Below the pieces are notes generated by a model. The model ran no database searches, had not been told where the DNA came from, and worked only from the letters and a program-made list of their open reading frames with translations. The position numbers and the translations under genes are program-made. 64,000 nucleotides of DNA, taken from the NCBI GenBank assembly GCA_902778255.1, contig CACYXD010000018.1, positions 1-64,000 of the forward strand. The letters are read 5' to 3'. This document shows positions 32,288-42,163 of this stretch, one piece after another. Source of the DNA: an uncultured Prevotellaceae bacterium. Its GTDB lineage: Bacteria > Bacteroidota > Bacteroidia > Bacteroidales > Bacteroidaceae. Every line of letters begins with the position of its first letter. Position 1 is the first letter of the stretch.

Positions 32288-33796
32288 ATGGAAAATGAAT
32301 TTGAATTAATCGCCAAAACGTTCATGGGACTGGAACCTGTGCTGGCGAAGGAGTTGACCCAATTGGGTGCCAACAACGTGAAAATAGGTAGACGAATGGT
32401 GTCGTTTACGGGTAACAAGGAAATGATGTATCGTGCTAATTTCTCGCTACATACAGCTATCAAGATACTGAAGCCCATCGCCCATTTCAAGGCACAAAGT
32501 GCTGATGACGTCTACGAGGAAATCAAGAAAATAGACTGGACAGAATACTTAGACAACGACCGTACGTTCGCTGTCGATTCAGTGGTGTTCTCTGAGGAGT
32601 TCCGCCACTCCAAGTTTGTGAGCTATAAGGTGAAGGATGCCATCGTGGACCAGTTCCGCGAGAAAACAGGCAATCGTCCAAATATATCTGTTGCCAACCC
32701 CGACCTGCGTCTCCATATCCATATTGCAGATGTAGAATCAGGACAGAGCGAGTGCACGCTATGCCTTGACTCTTCCGGCGAGTCACTGCATCGTCGTGGC
32801 TATCGTCAGGAGAGTGTAGAGGCTCCCCTTAACGAGGTACTGGCTGCAGGTATGATTCTGATGACTGGCTGGAAGGGCGAGACCGACTTTATCGACCCTA
32901 TGTGCGGCTCAGGCACTCTGCTCATCGAGGCAGCACTCATTGCGCGCAATATGGCACCAGGCCTATTCCGCAAGGAATATGCATTTGAGAAATGGCCAGA
33001 CTTCGATGCCGATCTCTTTGACCAGATTTACAATGACGACTCCAAGGAGCGTGAATTCACCCATCATATCTACGGCTATGACATCGACATCAAGGCTGTG
33101 AACACAGCACGACTGAACGCCAAGGCTGCAGGACTGACTGCCGACATCACCATAGAGGAGCAGGACTTTAAGAACTTCACTCAACCTAAGGAGAAGAGCA
33201 TCCTGGTATGCAACCCACCTTACGGCGAGCGTATCTCCACACCTGACCTTCTAGGCACTTACCGTATGATTGGAGAGCGACTGAAGCATCAGTTCCTCAA
33301 CAACGATGCATGGATACTATCCTATCGTGAGGAGTGCTTCGAGCAGATAGGTCTGAAGCCCAGTATCAAGATTCCCGTCTATAATGGCTCTTTGGAATGC
33401 GAGTTCCGCAAATACCAGATTTTTGACGGCAAGCTAAAGGACTTCCGTAGCGAAGGCGGCGTGGTAAAGACTGATGACGAGAAACGCCAGATGGCCGAGA
33501 AGCATCGTTTCAAGAAAAACCGTGACTTCAAGCAACGCCTCGACGAGCAAGAAGAAAACGAGAGCAGCGATATCCGCTCATTCACATTCCACAGACACGA
33601 TATAGAGTCTAAAGATTCCAGGAAATCCAGAAGTCCAAGAAATTCCAGAGAGCCTAGAGAAAGAGAATCCAGAAACTCCAAAAACTCCAGAGATTCCAGG
33701 GACTTCAAAGATTTCAGCAAGAATCGCGGCGGCCACGAACGTTTCGACCGTAGTGGCGGCAAGCGTAACAAGCGTTATAATCATGAAGACGACTAA
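32288..33796 (+). CDS. THUMP-domain class I methyltransferase (RlmL-type), Arg/Ser-rich tail
   Basis: 502 residues from ATG 32288, chosen by the promoter. A THUMP RNA-binding domain fills ~40-160 (TFAVDSVVFSEEFRHSKF). The N6-guanine/adenine methyltransferase part has SAM motif FIDPMCGSGTLLIEAALIA (~195-213) and catalytic NPPYGER (~310). It is close to the N-terminal half of RlmL, acting on 23S rRNA. The last ~110 residues are charged; a Ser-Arg-rich stretch (NSREPRERESRNSKNSRDSR) is encoded by degenerate 9-bp repeats at 33608-33720, reminiscent of eukaryotic RS tails. It overlaps the DPP IV start by 14 nt. Confidence 0.9.
   Translation: MENEFELIAKTFMGLEPVLAKELTQLGANNVKIGRRMVSFTGNKEMMYRANFSLHTAIKILKPIAHFKAQSADDVYEEIKKIDWTEYLDNDRTFAVDSVVFSEEFRHSKFVSYKVKDAIVDQFREKTGNRPNISVANPDLRLHIHIADVESGQSECTLCLDSSGESLHRRGYRQESVEAPLNEVLAAGMILMTGWKGETDFIDPMCGSGTLLIEAALIARNMAPGLFRKEYAFEKWPDFDADLFDQIYNDDSKEREFTHHIYGYDIDIKAVNTARLNAKAAGLTADITIEEQDFKNFTQPKEKSILVCNPPYGERISTPDLLGTYRMIGERLKHQFLNNDAWILSYREECFEQIGLKPSIKIPVYNGSLECEFRKYQIFDGKLKDFRSEGGVVKTDDEKRQMAEKHRFKKNRDFKQRLDEQEENESSDIRSFTFHRHDIESKDSRKSRSPRNSREPRERESRNSKNSRDSRDFKDFSKNRGGHERFDRSGGKRNKRYNHEDD
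33608..33720 (+). repeat. Degenerate 9-bp tandem repeat coding for Ser-Arg triplets
   Basis: Units of the type nnnTCCAGA (AATTCCAGA, AACTCCAGA, GATTCCAGG) repeat with a 9-bp period and encode x-S-R triplets in the tail of the methyltransferase. Confidence 0.75.
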
Positions 33797-35954
33797 TATC
33801 AAGCAATGGGCGCATTATGTGGCGTCCATTCTTCTCTTAATGGCAATGACACTTCCTATGTCTGCACAGAAGTTTTTCACACTGGAGGATCTCAACTTCG
33901 GTGGCACCAACTATCACAACCTGAGGCCTAAGAATATGTTCCTCACGTGGTGGGGCGACCAACTGGTGCGTACCGACGTAGAGGACTGCAAGCTCATTGA
34001 TGCAAAGACCGGCAAGGAAAAACTGCTGTTCACACTCGATGATGTCAACAAATGGGCAGGCAGCGACGATAATCATTACGTGCGCCATCTGATGAATGCG
34101 ACGTTCCCCTACCCTAACGAATCACTTGTCCTATTGGGATTCAGAAAGTCCATGATTCTACTGGATTTTGAGAAGAAACAAATTGTTTGGCAGGACAGCA
34201 TTTCACAACAGAACTGCAACGAATGGAATGCTGCCTCGAAAGCCACGGTCTATAAGGCTGACAACCAACTGTTTGTGGTAGATGCAAAAGGAGACAAGGA
34301 GCAACTGACAAAGGATGGTTCACGCAATATTGTCTACGGAGAAGCTGTCCACCGCAATGAGTTTGGCATAGAGAAAGGCACTTTCTGGAGCCCTAATGGG
34401 CAGCGCTTGGCCTTCTATCGCATGGACCAGAGCATGGTGACTGACTATCCGCAGGTGAATATCTTCCCACGCACAGCCGAGATGGAGCCTGACAAATACC
34501 CGATGGCAGGCATGAACTCGCACAAGGTAACGGTAGGTGTCTATGACATCAACACACACAAGACCATCTATCTGCAAGCAGGCGATCCCACAGACCGCTA
34601 TTTCACCAACATCGCTTGGAGTCCCGATTCCAAATTTATCTTCATGCAAGAGTTGAACCGCGACCAGAACGACTGTCGTCTGATATGCTATGACGCTATT
34701 TCAGGCAAGCGTTTCTATCAACTCTGCCAAGAGACCCATCCCAAGTACGTAGAGCCACTGCACCCTATCGAGTTCCTGCCTTGGGACAGCAACCTCTTTA
34801 TCATGCAGAGCCAGCGCGATGGCTATAACCACCTTTATCTATATAGCATCAAGGGGGAATGTATTAAACAACTCACTTCAGGACCTTGGGTCGTGCTCGA
34901 TGTTTTGGGTTTCAACAAGAAGGACAAAAGTATCATCATCGCCTCTAACGAGAAACATCCCCTTCAGCGTAATCTATATGCAGTCAACATAAAAGATTTG
35001 AAACGCACACCTCTCGACAATGGCGAAGGTGTACACAGAGGCGTGCTTTCCGCTTCTGGCGCTATGCTCTATGATAAGTTCAGCACGCCTACAACGCCCA
35101 ACACCATCAACCTGCAGGCTACCACCCATCACCCATCACCTATCACCCTACTCAAGGCTCCCGATCCTTGGAAAGGCTATGTCCAACCTATCTTTGAGAA
35201 TGGCAGTATCAAGGCAGCCGACGGAACCACCGATTTATATTATAGGATGGTAAAGCCCCACGACTTCGACCCCACCAAGAAATATCCCACAGTGGTCTAT
35301 GTCTATGGCGGGCCTCACGCCCATAACGTAGAGGCTTCATGGCATTGGAGCAGTCGGTCGTGGGAGACCTATATGGCACAGAAAGGCTACATCATCTTTA
35401 TCCTCGATAATCGCGGCAGCGAGAATCGAGGACGCGACTTCGAACAGGCTACCTTCCGACAGTTGGGACAAATAGAGATGCAGGACCAGATAAAAGGTGT
35501 GGAATACCTGAAGAGCCTGCAGTATGTAGATATGAATCGTCTTGGTGTTCACGGATGGTCGTATGGTGGCTATATGACCATCTCGCTGATGACCAACTAT
35601 CCCGACGTGTTCAAAGTCGGTGTGGCAGGCGGTCCTGTCATCGACTGGCAATGGTACGAAGTGATGTACGGCGAGCGCTATATGGACACGCCCCAACAGA
35701 ACCCAGAGGGCTATGCTAAGACGAGCCTACTCTCAAAAGCAGGCAACCTAAAGGGGAAACTACAGATCATCACGGGATATAACGACCCCACCGTTGTGCC
35801 ACAACACTGCCTGTCATTCCTCGATGCCTGTATTAAGGCTGGCACGCAGCCCGACTTCTTCGCTTATCCTGGCGAGGGCCATAATATGGCAGGTCACAGT
35901 AGCGTTCACCTGCACGAACGCATCACCCAGTACTTTGAAGAATATCTGAAATAG
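33783..35954 (+). CDS. Dipeptidyl peptidase IV (S9B)
   Basis: 723 residues from ATG 33783, where a signal peptide (ASILLLMAMTLPMSAQ) follows. The start overlaps the methyltransferase gene by 14 nt. The N-terminal beta-propeller covers ~30-470, with FWSPNGQRLAFYRMD. The alpha/beta-hydrolase domain has the nucleophile Ser in VHGWSYGGYMT (~590-600), the Asp in the TGYNDPTVVP region and the His in GEGHNM. It trims X-Pro dipeptides from peptides in the periplasm, helping proteolytic growth. Prolyl tripeptidyl peptidase is the main alternative. Confidence 0.93.
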   Translation: MKTTNIKQWAHYVASILLLMAMTLPMSAQKFFTLEDLNFGGTNYHNLRPKNMFLTWWGDQLVRTDVEDCKLIDAKTGKEKLLFTLDDVNKWAGSDDNHYVRHLMNATFPYPNESLVLLGFRKSMILLDFEKKQIVWQDSISQQNCNEWNAASKATVYKADNQLFVVDAKGDKEQLTKDGSRNIVYGEAVHRNEFGIEKGTFWSPNGQRLAFYRMDQSMVTDYPQVNIFPRTAEMEPDKYPMAGMNSHKVTVGVYDINTHKTIYLQAGDPTDRYFTNIAWSPDSKFIFMQELNRDQNDCRLICYDAISGKRFYQLCQETHPKYVEPLHPIEFLPWDSNLFIMQSQRDGYNHLYLYSIKGECIKQLTSGPWVVLDVLGFNKKDKSIIIASNEKHPLQRNLYAVNIKDLKRTPLDNGEGVHRGVLSASGAMLYDKFSTPTTPNTINLQATTHHPSPITLLKAPDPWKGYVQPIFENGSIKAADGTTDLYYRMVKPHDFDPTKKYPTVVYVYGGPHAHNVEASWHWSSRSWETYMAQKGYIIFILDNRGSENRGRDFEQATFRQLGQIEMQDQIKGVEYLKSLQYVDMNRLGVHGWSYGGYMTISLMTNYPDVFKVGVAGGPVIDWQWYEVMYGERYMDTPQQNPEGYAKTSLLSKAGNLKGKLQIITGYNDPTVVPQHCLSFLDACIKAGTQPDFFAYPGEGHNMAGHSSVHLHERITQYFEEYLK

Positions 35955-35979
35955 CTTAACAAAAAAATAACCTACCTAT

Positions 35980-37737
35980 ATGAACCTAAAACGACTGACC
36001 TTATTACTAACCATCACGCTGAGCAGCGTAGGAATACTACATGCCCGCGATTGCAAGGACGACTCGACCTATCTGGCTATGCGAGCCGATATGGTCTATG
36101 CGTTCAATAAGGGCGACAGTGCACGCTTCTTTGCGTCTGTCACCCGTCTGGAGGACTATCTGCTCTCACAAGACGACCTGCACCTCTACTACACACAGCG
36201 GTGCAACGAGATTGTTTTCCTGATGAACGCGCAAAAGATCTTCGAAGCCTACATAAAAGCGTTGGATCTTTCAAAGGAACTGCGCGAGCGCGGACTCAAC
36301 AAAGAAATGTATATGGCTGTCAATATGATGGGCCACATCCATCGCTACTGCGGTAATCACGAGGCTGCCAAGAAAGCGTTCAACGAGGTTATCCGACTCA
36401 TGGAGGAAGAAGGCTACTACGAGAGTATGCCCCCCATCTACATGAATATTGTCAATGTGGAGATGGAGGACAGTCCCGAGGAGGCCCTCGATATGCTCAA
36501 CAAGGCGGCAGAGATAGCCCGACAATATGCCCCTGACCGTGTGTTCGACATCGAGTCGCGCCGCTTGCTCAGCTATTATAACCTGGGCGACATGAAGCAT
36601 TTTGCCGAGGGCTACAAATCCTACAAGGAAGGTGTGGACAGCGGTCGTACATCAGTCAGCGGACGCATCATCGAGATCTACCATCAGGCCTATCTCGGCA
36701 ACTTAGACTCGGCCATTCAAATGGCAAAAGATTCTCTTGGCGACGATGCCGACGAGATCATCATCAACCTATACAAAAACGCAGGCCGTTGGAAAGAAAC
36801 CTGGGAGGCCCAGCGCCACCAAATGGACAGACACGACTCCATCAACAGCATTATCCTGCAAAACAACATGAAGGGTATTGAGGACGAGTTGCGTCTTTAT
36901 GAGGTGGAGCGCAAGGCCAACAGCGAGAAGTTGATAGGCATGATTGTCATCATTGTCTTCCTCGTTTTGCTGATCTGTGCCATCTCTTATATCACCTTCA
37001 CTCGCCGCCTGCATATGAAGCAGCTGAAGAAAGCCTACGAGCGTGCCTTGGAGTCAGACAAGATGAAGACCGCCTTCATCCGCAACGTCAGTCACGAGGT
37101 GCGCACCCCCCTCAATATCATCGCCGGCTTCGCACAGATAATCTCCGACTCAGGCATCCAGATTGGTGAGGCCGAACTCAAGGAGATGTCGCAAATGGTG
37201 ATGAAGAACACGAATATCATCACCAACCATTTTGATGAGCTCATCGAACTGTCGCTCAACGAGCATACTGACGAGGTGCCGAATATTGAATCCGTTGACA
37301 TCAACCAGTTGTTAGAACAAGTTACTGGCGACTTCAGCGGATTCGTAAACAAGGACGTGGAGGTTAGATTAGAGAGCTCACTTCCTGAAGCTTTCAGTAT
37401 CTCTACCAACAGAAAGATGATTGCCCGCATGATAAACCTCCTGTTGGACAATGCCAACAAGAATACGACTGCAGGCCATATCACCCTTAAAGCTTCAGCA
37501 AAGGACAATCAACTGACCCTTGCCGTAGAAGACTCTGGTATCGGCATTGATGCCAAGGAGGCTGAGCATATCTTCGAGCGCTTCGTTAAGCTCGATAATT
37601 TCAAGGAAGGACTGGGTCTGGGCCTGACGCTATGCCGAATGCTTGCCCGTCGTCTGAACGGCAATGTACGTCTCGACACCTCCTACGCAGGTCCTGGTGC
37701 CCGTTTCGTCATTTCCCTTCCGATTCAAAATTTATAG
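35980..37737 (+). CDS. Membrane histidine kinase with TPR-like sensor
   Basis: 585 residues. A signal peptide (~1-22) precedes a periplasmic helical region with TPR-like units (YMAVNMMGHIHRYCGNHEAAKKAF). A membrane helix at ~305-330 (IVIIVFLVLLICAISYITF) leads to a histidine-kinase core: H-box IRNVSHEVRTPLNIIAGFAQ, then INLLLDNANKNT, DSGIGID and GLGLGLTLCRM. It has no receiver domain. It follows DPP IV by 25 nt, but the partner regulator is not in this window. The stop overlaps the end of the convergent FadL-type gene by 13 nt. Confidence 0.92.
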   Translation: MNLKRLTLLLTITLSSVGILHARDCKDDSTYLAMRADMVYAFNKGDSARFFASVTRLEDYLLSQDDLHLYYTQRCNEIVFLMNAQKIFEAYIKALDLSKELRERGLNKEMYMAVNMMGHIHRYCGNHEAAKKAFNEVIRLMEEEGYYESMPPIYMNIVNVEMEDSPEEALDMLNKAAEIARQYAPDRVFDIESRRLLSYYNLGDMKHFAEGYKSYKEGVDSGRTSVSGRIIEIYHQAYLGNLDSAIQMAKDSLGDDADEIIINLYKNAGRWKETWEAQRHQMDRHDSINSIILQNNMKGIEDELRLYEVERKANSEKLIGMIVIIVFLVLLICAISYITFTRRLHMKQLKKAYERALESDKMKTAFIRNVSHEVRTPLNIIAGFAQIISDSGIQIGEAELKEMSQMVMKNTNIITNHFDELIELSLNEHTDEVPNIESVDINQLLEQVTGDFSGFVNKDVEVRLESSLPEAFSISTNRKMIARMINLLLDNANKNTTAGHITLKASAKDNQLTLAVEDSGIGIDAKEAEHIFERFVKLDNFKEGLGLGLTLCRMLARRLNGNVRLDTSYAGPGARFVISLPIQNL

Positions 37738-39158
37738 TCGATACCCACGCCCAGCACATGATTGGTGCGGCTGAAGGTGTCGGAACCAGAGTATGAAGTA
37801 CCAAGGTAATTGGCACTTTCTACTTTATAGTCGCTGTAGAGCGTGCAGAAATAGCTCACGTTCAAACGCATCTTCTCAGTCAGTTTGATGGCAGCACCAC
37901 AGCCCAGACTGTAGCTGTCGCAGGCAAACGATGTATGGGTCTGATAAGCATCGCTCAGACCGTAGTCCGTACGCTGACCACCCAAGCTTACCGTCAGTTT
38001 ATCGTTTACATCGTATTCAGCACCCAACAGCACCTCGTGCGTGCCATGCTCCAGATTGTCCTGACGGTCATTGGCCATCTTTGCGTGGGTATCATCAAAG
38101 AAATGATACTCGGCAGCAGCGCGCAACTTTGGTGTAATCTCATACTGAGCAGCCACAACGAGTAGCGAAGGCATATCGTAGCGCACTTCTTCATCAGGCA
38201 TGAAGTCCTTGATTTTCGCAGCCATAGCTTCACCCATATTGGTAGCTAAGCCTGTCAGCGTTGCAGCATTGCCATACTGAGCTGCCATTGCTTTAATGTC
38301 GGTAGGCGTACCCATCATCGTCACGTTGAGTGCCTTAGTATCGTTAGTGGTGCTAATCTTTGTGCGGAATTCATAGCGGGCTGCCAACGTCAAGGGGCCT
38401 TTGTGGAAATCCATACTTACGATAGGTGCAAATCCCCATCCACGCTGAGTCACGTCCAACTGCAAGTCCATCAGCTGCTGACTGCCCAGCTCAGGCAACG
38501 TGGTAGCCGTCACGTAGCCACGATTATAACCATCGTAGTAGTTGGCACGCATACCTACGGCAGCACTCAGGAAATCAGTAATCTTGTATGTGAAGTTCAC
38601 TTGTCCCCCATAAATATATTGCTTGCCCTTCACGTTAGAATCTATCCCATACATTTTTGGCGTGACTGGACCAGTAGGCAGTGTAGCCGATTTCTCGAAT
38701 ATCTTACCCATAGTCATCAAATTAAACATGGGTATGCCTTCTTCATACTCTACAAAGCCGCCGCTGCCCACGATACCAATCATCGTTGACACAGCCCAAC
38801 GGTCCTGCTTATATGAGGCAAACAGAGCAGGTACAATAGGGGCTGAAGCCTTACCGTTAAATTTTTGGTCGATATTTTCACCAGCATATCCTAAAGCAGG
38901 ATAAGCCAGATAATTGGGAACAACGGTCTCAATGTCACGATTCTGCCAGGGTTTCTGGAAGTTCAGCGAGAGTTGCAAGCCCTCATGTCCCCAGGCCAGA
39001 CCAGCGGGATTGCTGTAGGCAGCATCAATCTCAGTAGTGGCACCACGCGCGAACATACGGTCGAACGCAATGTGATAGTTGGTGTTGGTCATCAGACCAC
39101 CTGCCTCAGCCACCAATGCAGCAGAAGCCATTGTCATCATCAAAAAAAGTCTTTTCAT
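37725..39158 (-). CDS. FadL/OmpP1-type outer-membrane protein
   Basis: 477 residues. Signal peptide MKRLFLMMTMASAALVAEAG, then the family N-terminus with FDRMFARGATTEIDAAYSNPAGLAW. Alternating beta strands follow, and the protein ends in IDYKF. FadL-family proteins transport hydrophobic compounds across the outer membrane. The promoter box is at 39181-39188. Confidence 0.88.
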   Translation of the reverse strand: MKRLFLMMTMASAALVAEAGGLMTNTNYHIAFDRMFARGATTEIDAAYSNPAGLAWGHEGLQLSLNFQKPWQNRDIETVVPNYLAYPALGYAGENIDQKFNGKASAPIVPALFASYKQDRWAVSTMIGIVGSGGFVEYEEGIPMFNLMTMGKIFEKSATLPTGPVTPKMYGIDSNVKGKQYIYGGQVNFTYKITDFLSAAVGMRANYYDGYNRGYVTATTLPELGSQQLMDLQLDVTQRGWGFAPIVSMDFHKGPLTLAARYEFRTKISTTNDTKALNVTMMGTPTDIKAMAAQYGNAATLTGLATNMGEAMAAKIKDFMPDEEVRYDMPSLLVVAAQYEITPKLRAAAEYHFFDDTHAKMANDRQDNLEHGTHEVLLGAEYDVNDKLTVSLGGQRTDYGLSDAYQTHTSFACDSYSLGCGAAIKLTEKMRLNVSYFCTLYSDYKVESANYLGTSYSGSDTFSRTNHVLGVGIDYKF

Positions 39159-39180
39159 AAGAAATGGTTTTTTTCGGCAG

Positions 39181-39188
39181 CAAAATTA
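39181..39188 (-). promoter_or_regulatory. Promoter -7 box (TAATTTTG) of the FadL-type gene
   Basis: TAnnTTTG match on the minus strand 22 nt before the ATG at 39158. Confidence 0.6.
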
Positions 39189-39305
39189 ATACTTTTTTCC
39201 CGAATAATCACCGAAAAACGAATCTTTTTTTATCAAAAAACAAGAAAAAGGTAAAGGCAGCAGTAAATTATTCACTCTTCACGCTTCACTCTTCACTTTT
39301 TTTCT

Positions 39306-39330
39306 TATCTTTGCACCCGATTTCGAAATC
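39306..39330 (+). promoter_or_regulatory. purD promoter with palindrome at the start site
   Basis: -7 box TATCTTTG (39306-39313) is followed by the perfect palindrome GATTTCGAAATC (39319-39330), which would cover the transcription start. A repressor operator is possible. Upstream is a short CACTCTTCACGCTTCACT repeat. Confidence 0.6.
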
Positions 39331-39342
39331 AACCTACTTATT

Positions 39343-40611
39343 ATGAAGATTTTACTATTGGGAAGCGGCGGCCGCGAGCACGCCCTGGCTTGGAAGATTG
39401 CTCAGAGCGAGCGAGTAGAGAAACTGTTTATTGCCCCAGGCAACGCAGGCACCTCAAACTGTGGCGAGAATGTCAACATCAAGGCTGATGACTTTGAAGC
39501 CATCAAGCAATTCATCGTGGAGAAAGGCATCGACATGGTGGTAGTTGGCCCTGAAGATCCATTGGTGAAGGGTATCTATGACGATCTGAAGCAGGACGAG
39601 CGCACCAAGAACGTGCCCGTGATTGGTCCTTCCAAGGCAGGTGCCGTATTGGAAGGTTCAAAGGATTTTGCCAAGGGCTTCATGCAGCGCCACAACATCC
39701 CTACAGCCCGCTACGAGACCTTCGACGGCGAGCATCTTCAAGAAGGTTTAGCCTTCTTGGAAACCCTCGAGGCCCCCTATGTCCTCAAGGCCGACGGTCT
39801 CTGTGCTGGTAAGGGCGTATTGATTCTGCCTACCCTCGAGGAAGCCAAGAAGGAGTTGAAGGAGATGCTGGGCGGTATGTTCGGCAACGCCTCCAGTCGT
39901 GTGGTTATAGAGGAATTCCTGAGCGGTATCGAGTGCTCTGTATTCGTGCTGACCGATGGTGATCATTATAAGATTCTGCCTGAAGCCAAAGACTACAAGC
40001 GTATTGGCGAGGGCGACACAGGTCTGAATACTGGTGGTATGGGTAGCGTTTCACCCGTTCCTTTTGCTACCAAGGAATGGATGCAGAAGGTGGAAGACCG
40101 CATCATCCGTCCTACGGTAGAAGGTTTGAAAGCAGAAAACATTGACTATAAGGGATTTATCTTCTTTGGACTGATCAACGTGAAGAGCGAGCCAATGGTC
40201 ATTGAATACAACTGCCGTATGGGCGACCCAGAGACTGAGAGCGTGATGCTGCGCCTGAAGAGCGACATCGTTGACCTCTTCGAAGGTGTGGCAGAAGGCA
40301 ACCTTGATAAGCGCCAGATTGAGTTCGACAATCGCGCTGCCGTCTGTGTGATGCTGGTTAGCGGTGGCTATCCAGAAGCCTATAAAAAGGGCTATCCCAT
40401 CACAGGTATCGAGAAGGTGGAAGGCAGTATTGTTTTCCATGCTGGTACCACGATGAAAGACGGTCAGGTCGTTACCAATGGCGGACGCGTCATTGCTGTT
40501 TCTTCTTATGGCAAAGATAAGGAAGAAGCCCTGAAGAAATCGTTCACTGAGGCTCAGAAGATAGCGTTTACCGACAAATATTTCCGTCGCGACATAGGAA
40601 AAGACCTGTAA
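39343..40611 (+). CDS. purD: Phosphoribosylamine-glycine ligase
   Basis: 422 residues. Starts [19 protein letters not shown], the GAR synthetase signature. The ATP-grasp region has [17 protein letters not shown] (~146-162), [14 protein letters not shown] and the metal site [12 protein letters not shown]. It forms GAR in purine synthesis. A palindrome at the transcription start may be its operator. The two downstream membrane genes start 22 nt later but have unrelated predicted roles. Confidence 0.97.
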   Translation: MKILLLGSGGREHALAWKIAQSERVEKLFIAPGNAGTSNCGENVNIKADDFEAIKQFIVEKGIDMVVVGPEDPLVKGIYDDLKQDERTKNVPVIGPSKAGAVLEGSKDFAKGFMQRHNIPTARYETFDGEHLQEGLAFLETLEAPYVLKADGLCAGKGVLILPTLEEAKKELKEMLGGMFGNASSRVVIEEFLSGIECSVFVLTDGDHYKILPEAKDYKRIGEGDTGLNTGGMGSVSPVPFATKEWMQKVEDRIIRPTVEGLKAENIDYKGFIFFGLINVKSEPMVIEYNCRMGDPETESVMLRLKSDIVDLFEGVAEGNLDKRQIEFDNRAAVCVMLVSGGYPEAYKKGYPITGIEKVEGSIVFHAGTTMKDGQVVTNGGRVIAVSSYGKDKEEALKKSFTEAQKIAFTDKYFRRDIGKDL

Positions 40612-40633
40612 AGTTCAGAGTTTATAGTTTAGA

Positions 40634-41599
40634 GTGAAGCGACTGCAGAATAGGATAGCAGAGAGCAGCCTGACATTACCCATTGCTGCAATCTATTGTT
40701 GTGTAGTATGGTTGATTGCCATACTACACAATACATCTGCATCTGCCCATTCTGCCACGCTGGCTATCCACTGGCCCGAGATGGCGTGCTTTGCCCTCTC
40801 GGCATATATCATCGTGGAACTGAACAACAGCAATATGCTGATACGCGTCAGAAGCCGCATGGTGGCCTCCACCTTTATCTTCCTGTCGTGTATGCTCGTC
40901 AGCGGCTTCCAGTCTCTGTCGGCTGGTATCACCCAGATATGCATCATCACCATGCTGCTCATCCTTTTCCACACCTATCAGAACAGGGATGCCGCAGGTC
41001 ATGTCTATTATGCCTTCCTCTGCCTGGGTCTAAGCAGTCTCATCTATGCCGAATACCTCTATTACGTGCCCCTGCTATGGGTACTGATGGCCAGCCGACT
41101 GCAGTCGCTAAGCCTACGCACATTCCTGGCCTCTGTTTTTGGCATTCTGACACCCTACTGGCTGATATCCATCTGGCTGTTCATCCAGAACGACTTTACG
41201 CCACTTGCCGTTCACCTTTCAGGGCTTTTCTCCTTTGTAATACCAGCCAACTATCACAGTCTTTCTTTAGAGCAATGGCTCGTCTATGCTTTCCTGCTTA
41301 TTACCTCCATAGCAGGCATTGTGCATTGCTGGATTTACAGTTATGAGGACAAAATCCGCATCCGTCAGCTATACGGATTCCTTACAGCCATAACCCTTAT
41401 CACGCTACTCTACATCGCATTGCAGCCCCATCATTACTTCCTGTTCATACGCGTAGCGATTATTGGTAGCAGCGTACTCCTAGCTCATTTTCTAACGCTT
41501 ACCAGTTCACGCCTTACCAACATACTGTTTTTTGTTATCTTAGGCATTTGCATCAGTATCACGGCTGCTAACCTATGGATGTATTTCTTGAATTTCTGA
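40634..41599 (+). CDS. Multi-pass membrane protein of unknown function
   Basis: 321 residues with a GTG start at 40634; no nearer ATG is in frame. About eight or nine predicted membrane helices (IAAIYCCVVWLIAI, TFIFLSCMLVSGF, LPYWLISIWLFI-like LTPYWLISIWLFI, VAIIGSSVLLAHFLTL). No conserved motif was recognised. Comparable proteins next to YqaA-like genes occur in other Bacteroidota as far as I recall. It overlaps the following YqaA gene by 25 nt, so the two are translationally coupled. Confidence 0.75.
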   Translation: MKRLQNRIAESSLTLPIAAIYCCVVWLIAILHNTSASAHSATLAIHWPEMACFALSAYIIVELNNSNMLIRVRSRMVASTFIFLSCMLVSGFQSLSAGITQICIITMLLILFHTYQNRDAAGHVYYAFLCLGLSSLIYAEYLYYVPLLWVLMASRLQSLSLRTFLASVFGILTPYWLISIWLFIQNDFTPLAVHLSGLFSFVIPANYHSLSLEQWLVYAFLLITSIAGIVHCWIYSYEDKIRIRQLYGFLTAITLITLLYIALQPHHYFLFIRVAIIGSSVLLAHFLTLTSSRLTNILFFVILGICISITAANLWMYFLNF

Positions 41600-42027
41600 C
41601 CGGCTACGGCTATTGGGGAATGCTCTTGGGTGCCTTTTTGGCAGGCAGCGTGTTTCCTTTCTCCAGCGAGACCATGATGGTGGCGTTGCTGGGCTCAGGT
41701 CTTGATGGTTGGCAACTCGTCATCTATGGCACCATCGGCAACATCCTCGGCTCTATGTTCAATTACTTTGTGGGACGTATGGGAAAGGTGGAATGGATAG
41801 AGAAATACCTGAAGATCAAGAAGAAAAACATGGATCGCGCCCAGCGTTTCATGGAAGGCCGCGGTGCCTGGATGGGCTTTTTCGCTTTCCTGCCCATCAT
41901 TGGCAGCGCCATCACCGTGACCTTAGGTTTCATGCGTGCCAACATTCTTATCTCTTTCCTCAGCATTGCCATCGGTAAGTTTCTGCGCTACTGGCTACTT
42001 ATCTATGGTGCCGGATTTCTTTTCTAA
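41575..42027 (+). CDS. YqaA/DedA family membrane protein
   Basis: 150 residues, about four membrane helices. The N-terminal GYWGMLLGAFLAGSVFPFSSE and the later YGTIGNILGSMFNYFVGR are typical of the SNARE-associated/DedA family. The protein is a short YqaA variant. DedA proteins move polyprenyl phosphate or phospholipid, but the specific cargo is unknown. It starts inside the preceding membrane gene. Confidence 0.88.
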   Translation: MDVFLEFLTGYGYWGMLLGAFLAGSVFPFSSETMMVALLGSGLDGWQLVIYGTIGNILGSMFNYFVGRMGKVEWIEKYLKIKKKNMDRAQRFMEGRGAWMGFFAFLPIIGSAITVTLGFMRANILISFLSIAIGKFLRYWLLIYGAGFLF

Positions 42028-42037
42028 GAAGAAAAAA

Positions 42038-42069
42038 GTGCTATCGCCCAATAACGTAAGCGATAGCAC
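42038..42069 (-). terminator. Terminator of the lipoprotein operon
   Basis: GTGCTATCGC (42038-42047) pairs perfectly with GCGATAGCAC (42060-42069). Read on the minus strand the stem is followed by TTTTTTC, so it ends the lipoprotein gene. It is also placed to stop plus-strand transcripts from YqaA. Confidence 0.8.
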
Positions 42070-42163
42070 CTGAAAATCTAGGTAAAATATTCTAACCGTC
42101 AGTCTGTTAGTTTTTGTGCGTAGTTAGTCTTTTAGCTTTAGTGTGTATGTTATAAGCGAATGT

